NCBI GenBank assembly: GCA_023409795.1
Contig: JAEYQX010000224.1
Coordinates: 1 to 12,761 of the forward strand
Direction of reading: 5' to 3'
DNA: 12,761 nucleotides
DNA from: Pseudomonadota bacterium
GTDB lineage: Bacteria; Pseudomonadota; Alphaproteobacteria; Caulobacterales; Caulobacteraceae
The position numbers and the translations under genes were made by a program. Below are positions 1-6,511 of the stretch, piece by piece (the stretch's first letter is position 1; each line of letters opens with the position of its first letter). The notes below the pieces were generated by a model. It had not been told where the DNA came from. It saw only the letters and a list, made by a program, of their open reading frames with translations, and did not search any database.

Positions 1-871
1 TGTTTTGCGACTCCTTCAGGCGACGGGCGATGGTCTGACGCAGGCGCGTCATCTTCACGCGCTCTTCACGCGGGTGGTCGGCGCGCGGAGCCGATGGGGC
101 AGCGGCAGGAGCCGGGGCCCCCGCACCGATGGCGGCGATGGCATCAGCCTTGGTGATGTTGCCCTTGGGACCCGAGGCGGCGATCGAGGCCGGGTTCAGG
201 TTGTTTTCCGAGACCACGCGCTGGACCGACGGCGACAGGTGGGCCGAGGCGGCGACCTGGGCCGAACCGGTGTTGGCCGGGGCGGCAGCCGGGGCCGGGG
301 CCGCAGCCGGAGCGGCGGCAGCGCCCGAGCCCGAAATGGTGCCCAGGACCTGGCCGGGGGTCACGCTGGCCCCCGATTCCGCCGAGATGGTCAGGACGCC
401 GGCAGCCGGGGCCGAGACCTCGACGGCGACCTTGTCGGTTTCGATCTCGACCAGCAGCTCGTCCTTGGCGACGGTATCGCCCGACTTCTTCAGCCAGGTG
501 CCGACCGAACCCTCGGCAACGCTTTCGCCCATGGTCGGGACGGTGATCTGGACGCCAGCCTCGGCGGCAGCGGCCGGGGCAGCCGGAGCCGCCTCAGCCT
601 TGGCAGCCGGAGCGGGGGCCGGGGCCGAGGCCCCCGCGCCTTCGCTCACCGAACCCAGGACCGTGCCCGGAACGACGACGTCGCCTTCCTGGGCATTGAT
701 GGCTTCCAGGGTGCCGTCAGCCGGGGCGACGACTTCCAGCGAGACCTTGTCGGTTTCCAGCTCGACCAGGACTTCGTCCTTCTTGACGGCGTCGCCGACC
801 TTCTTGGTCCACTTGGCGATGGAGGCTTCGCTGACGGATTCACCGAGAGCAGGGGTCAGGATGTCGGCCAT
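1..871 (-). CDS. sucB: Dihydrolipoyllysine succinyltransferase, E2 of 2-oxoglutarate dehydrogenase (partial, C-terminus off the left edge)
   Basis: This is the E2 core enzyme, which carries the succinyl group on lipoyl-lysine and passes it to CoA in the cytoplasmic 2-oxoglutarate dehydrogenase complex. The visible 290 residues begin MADILTPALGESV and read in order: lipoyl domain 1 (about 3-76, ETDKVSLEV with lipoyl Lys42), an Ala/Pro linker (77-106), lipoyl domain 2 (about 107-180, ETDKVAVEV with Lys147), a second Ala/Pro linker, a peripheral-subunit-binding domain (about 211-248, LSPSVQRVV through GNITKADAI), another Ala/Pro linker, and the first residues of the catalytic domain (MTRLRQTIARRLKESQ). 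The catalytic HxxxD region lies outside the window. The start codon at 871 gives the canonical lipoyl-domain N-terminus. The gene follows sucA by 57 bases with only a weak ribosome binding site. Two lipoyl domains is unusual, since most proteobacterial SucB proteins have one. The position after sucA and the motifs favour SucB over a pyruvate dehydrogenase E2. Confidence 0.95.
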   Translation of the reverse strand, partial: MADILTPALGESVSEASIAKWTKKVGDAVKKDEVLVELETDKVSLEVVAPADGTLEAINAQEGDVVVPGTVLGSVSEGAGASAPAPAPAAKAEAAPAAPAAAAEAGVQITVPTMGESVAEGSVGTWLKKSGDTVAKDELLVEIETDKVAVEVSAPAAGVLTISAESGASVTPGQVLGTISGSGAAAAPAAAPAPAAAPANTGSAQVAASAHLSPSVQRVVSENNLNPASIAASGPKGNITKADAIAAIGAGAPAPAAAPSAPRADHPREERVKMTRLRQTIARRLKESQN

Positions 872-928
872 GGTTACGGTCCAGTGTCTTTTCTAGTCTT
901 AGCTTATCTATAGGTCAGGCGGAGGCGA

Positions 929-3900
929 TCAGGCCATGGCCTCTGCGAGGAAGGTTTCGAGTTCCTTGAGGTGGCGGCTCATCAGACCCGCTGCCGTCGA
1001 GGCCGAGGCCGGGCGACCGACATAGCGGGCGCGCTTGGCCTTGATGTCCATCTTCTCCAGCGTCAGTTCGATCCACGGGTCCACGAAGGTCCAGCCGCCC
1101 ATGTTCTTGGGCTCTTCCTGGCACCACACCAGATCAGCGTTCGGGAAGCGGGCCAGTTCCGCCGAGATCGACTTGATCGGCCACGGGTAGAACTGCTCCA
1201 GACGCAGGATGTAGATGTCGTTGACGCCGGCCTTTTCGCGCGCGTCCAGCAGGTCGTAGTAGACCTTGCCCGAGCAGACGATGACCTTGCGGATGTCCTT
1301 GTCGGCCTTCAGCTTGACGCCGGCGACGTCGGGACGCAGGTCCGCATCGTCGCGCAGCACGCGGTGGAAGCTGGAGCCCTCGGCCATGTCGGCGATGGTC
1401 GAGACCGCCTTCTTGTGACGCAGCAGGGACTTGGGCGTCATCAGGATCAGCGGCTTGCGGAAGCCACGGTGCATCTGGCGACGCAGGATGTGGAAGTAGT
1501 TGGCCGGGGTGGTGCAGTGGGCGACCTGCATATTGTCTTCGGCGCACTGCTGCAGGAAGCGCTCCAGGCGGGCCGAGGAGTGCTCGGGGCCCTGGCCCTC
1601 ATAGCCGTGCGGCAGCAGCATGGTCAGGCCCGACATACGCAGCCACTTGCGCTCGCCCGAAGAGATGAACTGGTCGATCACGACCTGGGCACCGTTGACG
1701 AAGTCGCCGAACTGGCCTTCCCACAGGGTCAGGGTGTTCGGGTCGGCCAGGGAGTAGCCGTATTCGAAGCCCAGCACGGCCTCCTCGGACAGGGCCGAGT
1801 CGATCACCTCGAAGTGGGCCTGGCCGTCGCGCAGGTTGTTCAGCGGGAAGTAGCGCTGCTCGGTCGTCTGGTCGGTGATGCCCGAGTGACGCTGCGAGAA
1901 GGTGCCGCGCACCGAGTCCTGGCCCGACAGGCGGATGTTGTAGCCCTCGTCCAGCAGCGAGGCGAAGGCCAGGCTTTCGGCGGTGGCCCAGTCGATGTTC
2001 TGGCCCGAGGTGACCGTCTCGCGACGGGCGTCGATGACGCGCTTCAGGGTCTTGTGGACGTCGACGCTGTTGGGGATCTGGGTCAGGCGGTGGCCATAGT
2101 CCTTGAGCTTTTCAGCCGGGACTGCGGTCTTGCCGCGCAGCTGCTGGTCCTCGCCCTGCGGCAGGCTGAGGCCCTGCCACTTGCCGTCCAGCCAGTCGGC
2201 CTTGTCCGCCTTGAAGGTCTTGCCGGCCTCGAACTCGGCGTCGAGGAAGGCCTCGAAGCGGGCGATCTCGGCATCGACCTCGGCCTGGGAGATGACGCCC
2301 TCGGCCACCAGGCGCGCCGAGTAAAGCTCGCGCGTGGACTTCTGGCTCTTGATCTTGGCGTACATCAGCGGCTGGGTGAAGGTCGGGTCGTCGCCTTCGT
2401 TGTGGCCGAAGCGGCGGTAGCAGAACATGTCCACCACCACGTCCTTCTTGAACTTCTGGCGGTATTCGGTGGCCACCTTGGCGGCGAAGACCACGGCTTC
2501 GGGATCGTCTCCGTTGACGTGGAAGATCGGGGCCTGGACCATCAGGGCCACGTCCGACGGATAGGGGGTCGAGCGCGAGTTGCGCGGCGCCGTCGTGAAG
2601 CCGATCTGGTTGTTGATGACGAAGTGCATGGTCCCGCCGGTGCGGTAGCCCTTCAGGCCCATCAGGGCGAAGCACTCGGCCACCACGCCCTGGCCGGCAA
2701 AGGCGGCGTCGCCGTGGATCAGGACCGGCATGACCTTGGAGCGGTCCAGGGCCCATTCGGCCTCGGGCTTGCCGGCATTGGCGTCACGGATGTCGAAGGC
2801 CTGCTTGGCGCGGGCCTTGCCCAGGACGACCGGGTTGACGATCTCCAGGTGCGACGGGTTGGCGGTCAGCGACAGGTGGACCTTGTTGTTGTCGAACTCA
2901 CGGTCCGACGAGGCGCCCATGTGATACTTCACATCGCCCGAGCCCTCGATGTCCGACGGGACGGTCGAGCCGCCCTGGAACTCGTGGAAGATGGCCTTGT
3001 AGGGCTTGCCCATGACGGCCGCCAGCATGTTCAGCCGGCCACGGTGGGCCATGCCGAAGACCATTTCGTCGACGCCCAGGGCCCCGCCGCGCTTGATGAT
3101 CTGCTCCATGGCCGGGACCATGGCCTCGCCGCCGTCCAGGCCGAAGCGCTTGGTGCCGGGGAAGCGCTTGTGCAGGAAGCGCTCGAAGCCCTCGGCCTCG
3201 ATCAGCTTGTTCAGGATGGCGATCTTGCCTTCCTTGGTGAAGGCGTTCTGCTCGAACTTGTCGGGGCCTTCAAAGCGCTGCTGCAGCCAGGATTTCTCTT
3301 CCGGCTCGGAGATGTGCATGTACTGCACGCCGATGTTGCCGCAGTAGGTGCGCTTCAGGATTTCCAGGACCTGGTTCAGGGTGCCGGTCTGCAGGCCCAG
3401 CACGCCGTCCAGGAAGATGGGGCGATCCATGTCGGCGGCGGTGAAGCCGTGGAATTCGGGCGTCAGCTCGGGGTGTTGGATCGGCAGCTCGATGCCCAGG
3501 GGGTCGAGGTTGGCCTGCAGGTGGCCACGCACGCGATAGGCGCGGATCAGCATCAGGGCGCGGATGTAATCGTGGGCGGCGGCGCGCACGTCCTCGGCGG
3601 TCACGCCACCGGGGGCAGCGGCCGCGGGGGCCGGCTTGCCACCCTTGGCGGCCTTGGGATCAGCCTTGGGCGCGGGCCAGCGGCCATCAAAGACAGCGGT
3701 TTCCTCGCTCGGTTCAGGGCTGCGATCGCGGCCCCAGGCCCCGGCGGCGGCGTTCTCGCGCACCTCGACGGCATTGTCCTTGAGCTGGTCAAAGAAGGCG
3801 CGCCATTCCCCCGGAACGCTGCCGGGGTCGGCCGCCCATTGTTCATGCAGGTCCTCAATGAAGGCAGCGTTCGCGCCATAGAGGAAGCTGGTCTCGGCAA

Positions 3901-3934
3901 AGACCTGGTTCAGCCGACCTGCATCGTCCGCCAT
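929..3934 (-). CDS. sucA: 2-oxoglutarate dehydrogenase E1 component
   Basis: This is the thiamine diphosphate enzyme that decarboxylates 2-oxoglutarate and succinylates the lipoyl groups of SucB. The 1001 residues are full length for the family, and the reading frame is intact. An N-terminal E2-contact segment (about 12-50, ETSFLYGANAAFIEDL) is followed by an Ala/Pro/Lys-rich linker (about 85-110). The dehydrogenase core shows MAHRGRLN (295-302), the diphosphate/Mg region HGDAAFAGQG (407-416) to NNQIGF (441-446), and RRFGHNEGDDP (507-517). The transketolase-like pyrimidine domain shows GQDSVRGTFSQRHS (671-684), LWEGQFGDF (738-746) and LLPHGYEGQGPEHSSAR (773-789). The C-terminal domain includes MTPKSLLRHKKAVS (832-845). 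The start at 3934 gives the standard MADD-type N-terminus and has a GAGAG ribosome binding site four bases upstream. sucB follows by 57 bases, so the two are very probably cotranscribed. Confidence 0.98.
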   Translation of the reverse strand: MADDAGRLNQVFAETSFLYGANAAFIEDLHEQWAADPGSVPGEWRAFFDQLKDNAVEVRENAAAGAWGRDRSPEPSEETAVFDGRWPAPKADPKAAKGGKPAPAAAAPGGVTAEDVRAAAHDYIRALMLIRAYRVRGHLQANLDPLGIELPIQHPELTPEFHGFTAADMDRPIFLDGVLGLQTGTLNQVLEILKRTYCGNIGVQYMHISEPEEKSWLQQRFEGPDKFEQNAFTKEGKIAILNKLIEAEGFERFLHKRFPGTKRFGLDGGEAMVPAMEQIIKRGGALGVDEMVFGMAHRGRLNMLAAVMGKPYKAIFHEFQGGSTVPSDIEGSGDVKYHMGASSDREFDNNKVHLSLTANPSHLEIVNPVVLGKARAKQAFDIRDANAGKPEAEWALDRSKVMPVLIHGDAAFAGQGVVAECFALMGLKGYRTGGTMHFVINNQIGFTTAPRNSRSTPYPSDVALMVQAPIFHVNGDDPEAVVFAAKVATEYRQKFKKDVVVDMFCYRRFGHNEGDDPTFTQPLMYAKIKSQKSTRELYSARLVAEGVISQAEVDAEIARFEAFLDAEFEAGKTFKADKADWLDGKWQGLSLPQGEDQQLRGKTAVPAEKLKDYGHRLTQIPNSVDVHKTLKRVIDARRETVTSGQNIDWATAESLAFASLLDEGYNIRLSGQDSVRGTFSQRHSGITDQTTEQRYFPLNNLRDGQAHFEVIDSALSEEAVLGFEYGYSLADPNTLTLWEGQFGDFVNGAQVVIDQFISSGERKWLRMSGLTMLLPHGYEGQGPEHSSARLERFLQQCAEDNMQVAHCTTPANYFHILRRQMHRGFRKPLILMTPKSLLRHKKAVSTIADMAEGSSFHRVLRDDADLRPDVAGVKLKADKDIRKVIVCSGKVYYDLLDAREKAGVNDIYILRLEQFYPWPIKSISAELARFPNADLVWCQEEPKNMGGWTFVDPWIELTLEKMDIKAKRARYVGRPASASTAAGLMSRHLKELETFLAEAMA

Positions 3935-3995
3935 TTTTCTCTCGTCGTCCTACAATTACCCGCCGCGCGCACCTCTGCGCGGGTACGGCGTCGCT

Positions 3996-4024
3996 CATAT
4001 AGGACGTGTTTCCTTACCGGTCAT
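3996..4024 (-). promoter_or_regulatory. Candidate promoter for sucAB
   Basis: On the minus strand ATGACC (4024-4019) and TATATG (4001-3996) are separated by exactly 17 bases. Each matches four of six positions of the sigma-70 consensus (TTGACA, TATAAT). The site lies just beyond the terminator and would start transcription about 55 bases before the sucA ATG. It is a pattern match only, and other promoters in the spacer are possible. Confidence 0.4.
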
Positions 4025-4068
4025 GACCGAAGCAGGGCGGAAAGGGTGGAAATTAGTCGATTCGCGAT

Positions 4069-4103
4069 AAAAAAACGTCTCCGGATGATTCCAGAGACGT
4101 TTT
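4069..4103 (-). terminator. Rho-independent terminator after sucD
   Basis: Read on the minus strand, AAAACGTCTC (4103-4094) pairs perfectly with GAGACGTTTT (4081-4072). The stem continues past one mismatch into three more pairs (GGA with TCC) and closes on a four-base loop (4089-4086). The descending arm runs into seven consecutive T residues (4075-4069). On the plus strand the tail is only four T residues, so minus-strand termination is the better reading. It lies 132 bases past the sucD stop and ahead of the candidate sucA promoter. Confidence 0.85.
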
Positions 4104-4164
4104 CAGGTGTCACCGAGTGCGAATTTTCGCCCCCGAACATCGATATTCCGGAAAAACCCCGAAA

Positions 4165-4226
4165 GGGTGCCCGGCCAGGACCCGGCGGGAGCGCGACCGA
4201 AGCCGCACCCCCAATCAGGCCTGGCC
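4165..4226 (-). other. Structured RNA segment with interleaved inverted repeats after the sucD stop
   Basis: Three pairings are visible on the minus strand. GGCCAGG (4226-4220) pairs with CCTGGCC (4179-4173). GGGTGC (4210-4205) pairs with GCACCC (4170-4165). GCGGC-TTCG-GTCGC (4206-4193) makes a small hairpin with a UUCG tetraloop. The first two overlap in a crossing order, so they would be alternatives or form a pseudoknot. A T5 run follows at 4156-4152. Possible roles are protection of the sucCD mRNA 3' end or attenuation before the main terminator. In such GC-rich DNA chance pairing is also plausible. Confidence 0.35.
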
Positions 4227-4234
4227 CATCAGGC

Positions 4235-5137
4235 TTAGCCCTTCAGGACCTCGACCAGAGTCTTGCCCAGGCGTGCCGGCGACGGCGAGACACGGATGCC
4301 GGCGGCTTCCATGGCGGCGATCTTCGACTCCGCATCGCCCTTGCCGCCCGAGACGACAGCACCGGCGTGACCCATGGTGCGGCCCTTCGGCGCGGTACGG
4401 CCCGCGATGAAGCCGGCCATCGGCTTCTTGCGGCCCTTCTTGGCTTCGTCGATCAGGAACTGGGCGGCGTCCTCTTCGGCCGAGCCGCCGATTTCGCCGA
4501 TCATGATGATCGATTGGGTTTCGTCGTCGGCCAGGAACATTTCCAGGACGTCAATGAACTCGGTGCCCTTGACCGGGTCGCCACCGATGCCGACGGCCGT
4601 GGTCTGGCCCAGGCCTTCGTTGGTGGTCTGGAACACGGCTTCATAGGTCAGGGTGCCCGAACGCGAGACGATGCCCACATTGCCCTTCTTGAAGATCGAG
4701 CCCGGCATGATGCCGATCTTGCACTCGTCCGGGGTCATGATGCCCGGGCAGTTCGGGCCCAGCAGGCGCGAGTTCGAACGGTCCAGGCGAGCCTTCACGC
4801 GCACCATGTCCTGCACCGGAATGCCTTCGGTGATGCAGGTGATGAACGGGATCTCGGCGTCGATGGCCTCGATGATGGCGTCGGCAGCCCCTGCCGGCGG
4901 GACGTAGATGACCGAGGCGTCAGCGCCGGTCGCGTCGCGGGCTTCGGCGACCGAGGCGTAGATCGGCAGGGTTTCGCCGTGCGAACCGGTCCAGTTGGTG
5001 CCGCCCTTGGTCGGGTGCACACCGGCCACCATCTGGGTGCCGTGGTAGGCCAGGGCCTGTTCGGTGTGGAAGCCGCCGGTCTTGCCGGTCAGGCCCTGCA
5101 CGATGATCTTGGTGTCTTTGTTGACGAGGATGGACAT
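4235..5137 (-). CDS. sucD: Succinyl-CoA synthetase, alpha subunit
   Basis: With SucC this enzyme interconverts succinyl-CoA plus NDP and phosphate with succinate, CoA and NTP in the TCA cycle. The alpha subunit binds CoA and carries the phosphohistidine intermediate. The 300 residues are a normal length. The CoA-binding Rossmann region shows GLTGKTGGFHTEQ (15-27), with VHPTKGG (40-46) and ITEGIPVQD (102-110). LLGPNCPGIM (125-134) and GIVSRSGTLTYE (155-166) are typical of the ligase fold. The phosphorylated histidine is His257 in GRTMGHAGA (252-260), the equivalent of Escherichia coli His246. The start at 5137 gives the standard MSILV N-terminus with a weak AGAGAA ribosome binding site. It lies 35 bases after the sucC stop, so the two are surely one unit; the terminator at 4069-4103 is its likely end. 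Confidence 0.98.
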   Translation of the reverse strand: MSILVNKDTKIIVQGLTGKTGGFHTEQALAYHGTQMVAGVHPTKGGTNWTGSHGETLPIYASVAEARDATGADASVIYVPPAGAADAIIEAIDAEIPFITCITEGIPVQDMVRVKARLDRSNSRLLGPNCPGIMTPDECKIGIMPGSIFKKGNVGIVSRSGTLTYEAVFQTTNEGLGQTTAVGIGGDPVKGTEFIDVLEMFLADDETQSIIMIGEIGGSAEEDAAQFLIDEAKKGRKKPMAGFIAGRTAPKGRTMGHAGAVVSGGKGDAESKIAAMEAAGIRVSPSPARLGKTLVEVLKG

Positions 5138-5172
5138 GTGTCTGTTCTCTGAATTCGTGTCTGGGCTAGGGC

Positions 5173-6363
5173 TTAGGCGACCGCGGCGACGATCTTCTGG
5201 GCGGCGTCGTCCAGATCGTCAGCAGCGGTGATGGCCAGACCCGACTCGTTCAGGATCTTCTTGCCCAGTTCGACATTGGTGCCTTCGAGGCGAACCACCA
5301 GCGGCACCTTCAGGCCCACTTCCTGCACGGCGGCGACAACGCCCTCGGCGATGACGTCGCACTTCATGATGCCACCGAAGATGTTGACGAGGATGCCCTC
5401 GACCTTCGGGTCGGCGGTAATGATCTTGAAGGCCGCAGCAACCTTTTCCTTGCCGGCGCCGCCGCCGACGTCACAGAAGTTGGCCGGCTCCTTGCCGTAC
5501 AGCTTGATGATGTCCATGGTGGCCATGGCCAGGCCGGCACCGTTCACCATGCAGCCGATGTTGCCGTCCAGGGCGACATAGGCGAGGTCCCACTTCGAGG
5601 CCTCGATTTCCTTGGCGTCTTCTTCGGTTTCATCGCGCAGGGCGCGGATGTCTTCGTGACGGTACAGGGCGTTGCCGTCGAACGAGACCTTGGCGTCCAG
5701 AACGCGCAGGTGACCGTTTTCCATGACGATCAGCGGGTTGATCTCGAGCAGGTCCATGTCCTTCTCGACGAAGGCCTTGTACAGGATCGGGAACAGCGAC
5801 TTGGCGTCTTCGGCCGCATCACCGGTCAGTTCCAGAGCGGCCGAGATGGCAGCGACGTTCTCGTCGGTGACACCGGCTTCCGGGTTGATGGCGATGGTGT
5901 GGATCTTTTCCGGGGTGTCGTGGGCGACAGCCTCGATGTCCATGCCGCCTTCGGTCGAGACCACGAAGGAGACCCGGCCCGTGCCGCGGTCGACCAGCAG
6001 CGAGCAGTACAGTTCGCGGGCGATGTCGGCACCGTCTTCGATGTACAGGCGGTTCACCTGCTTGCCGGCTTCGCCGGTCTGGGCGGTGACCAGGGTGTTG
6101 CCCAGCATTTCCTTGGCGTGGGCGACGGCTTCCTCGATCGAGAAGGCCAGACGCACACCGCCCTTGGCGTCAGCCGGCAGTTCCTTGAACTTGCCCTTGC
6201 CACGGCCACCGGCGTGGATTTGCGATTTCACGACATAGAGCGGACCCGGCAGTTGCTTGGCAGCCGCTTCGGCCTGGTCTGCGCTGGTGATGGCCACGCC
6301 TTCGGCGACCGGTGCGCCATAGGCCTTCAGAACCTGCTTGGCCTGATACTCGTGAATATTCAT
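5173..6363 (-). CDS. sucC: Succinyl-CoA synthetase (ADP-forming type), beta subunit
   Basis: This is the nucleotide-binding partner of SucD, with an ATP-grasp fold. The 396 residues are full length and begin MNIHEYQAKQVL, the standard family N-terminus, which fixes the start at 6363. Visible motifs are KSQIHAGGRGK (46-56, nucleotide binding), ELYCSLLVDR (117-126), LEINPL with Asn209 and LDAK with Asp223 (expected Mg ligands), GNIGCMVNGAGLAM (267-280), the GGG phosphate-contact segment in ANFCDVGGGAGKE (294-306), and NIFGGI (327-332). It is the first gene of the suc block in the window, with a candidate promoter at 6407-6436. Nucleotide specificity (ADP or GDP) cannot be settled by reading. 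mdh, often found upstream of sucC in alphaproteobacteria, is not here; a transporter gene occupies that position. Confidence 0.98.
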   Translation of the reverse strand: MNIHEYQAKQVLKAYGAPVAEGVAITSADQAEAAAKQLPGPLYVVKSQIHAGGRGKGKFKELPADAKGGVRLAFSIEEAVAHAKEMLGNTLVTAQTGEAGKQVNRLYIEDGADIARELYCSLLVDRGTGRVSFVVSTEGGMDIEAVAHDTPEKIHTIAINPEAGVTDENVAAISAALELTGDAAEDAKSLFPILYKAFVEKDMDLLEINPLIVMENGHLRVLDAKVSFDGNALYRHEDIRALRDETEEDAKEIEASKWDLAYVALDGNIGCMVNGAGLAMATMDIIKLYGKEPANFCDVGGGAGKEKVAAAFKIITADPKVEGILVNIFGGIMKCDVIAEGVVAAVQEVGLKVPLVVRLEGTNVELGKKILNESGLAITAADDLDDAAQKIVAAVA

Positions 6364-6406
6364 GTCTGATCCGCGCCGTTGGGGAGTTAGGGGAACTTTG
6401 GTCGCG

Positions 6407-6436
6407 CTTATAGGCGTCCGGCCTTGACCGACGCAA
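6407..6436 (-). promoter_or_regulatory. Candidate promoter for sucCD
   Basis: On the minus strand TATAAG (6412-6407) matches five of six bases of the -10 consensus. TTGCGT (6436-6431), 18 bases upstream, keeps the TTG of the -35 box. Transcription would begin some 35-40 bases before the sucC ATG. It sits between the end of the upstream transporter gene and sucC, where a promoter is expected. This is a pattern match only. Confidence 0.45.
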
Positions 6437-6468
6437 CCGTCTGCGAAACGTGCCGATCAGACTCGATA

Positions 6469-6504
6469 GGGGTCTTCCCGGCCAAACGCCTGTCGGAAGA
6501 CCCC
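6469..6504 (-). terminator. Strong hairpin after the transporter gene, possible terminator
   Basis: GGGGTCTTCC (6469-6478) and GGAAGACCCC (6495-6504) form a perfect ten-base inverted repeat with a 16-base loop that itself contains GGC/GCC. It begins seven bases past the stop of the transporter gene at 6512, where a terminator is expected. No T run follows on the minus strand, so it is not a canonical intrinsic terminator. It may instead stabilise the mRNA end or work with Rho. Confidence 0.5.
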
Positions 6505-6511
6505 CGGGGGC

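Larger units (their letters stand above)
3935..4234 (-). other. sucD-sucA intergenic spacer (300 bases, no gene)
   Basis: No coding sequence is supported here on either strand. In the direction of transcription it holds, in order: a structured stretch just after the sucD stop (4165-4226), an intrinsic terminator (4069-4103), a candidate sigma-70-like promoter (3996-4024), and a short hairpin in the presumed sucA leader (CGCGCA at 3966-3971 pairing with TGCGCG at 3976-3981, four-base loop). The sucA ribosome binding site is at the very end. The layout suggests that sucCD transcription ends here and sucAB transcription starts anew. I saw no riboswitch or repeat family that I recognise. Confidence 0.7.

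Noticed and set aside
5..913. Plus-strand open frames opposite sucB
   Set aside because: Arg/Gly- or Ala-rich translations produced by the Ala/Pro linkers and GC-rich codons of sucB on the other strand.
872..928. A promoter for sucB in the AT-rich gap after sucA
   Set aside because: TATAGA-like sequence is present on the minus strand but no -35 hexamer at a suitable distance; the gap is short and cotranscription with sucA is simpler.
971..5152. A 1393-codon open frame on the plus strand running antisense through sucA, the spacer and most of sucD
   Set aside because: It lies wholly opposite clearly real genes, has Val/Leu/Gly/Gln/His-rich low-complexity composition, no recognisable domain, and is the kind of stop-free shadow expected opposite GC-rich coding sequence.
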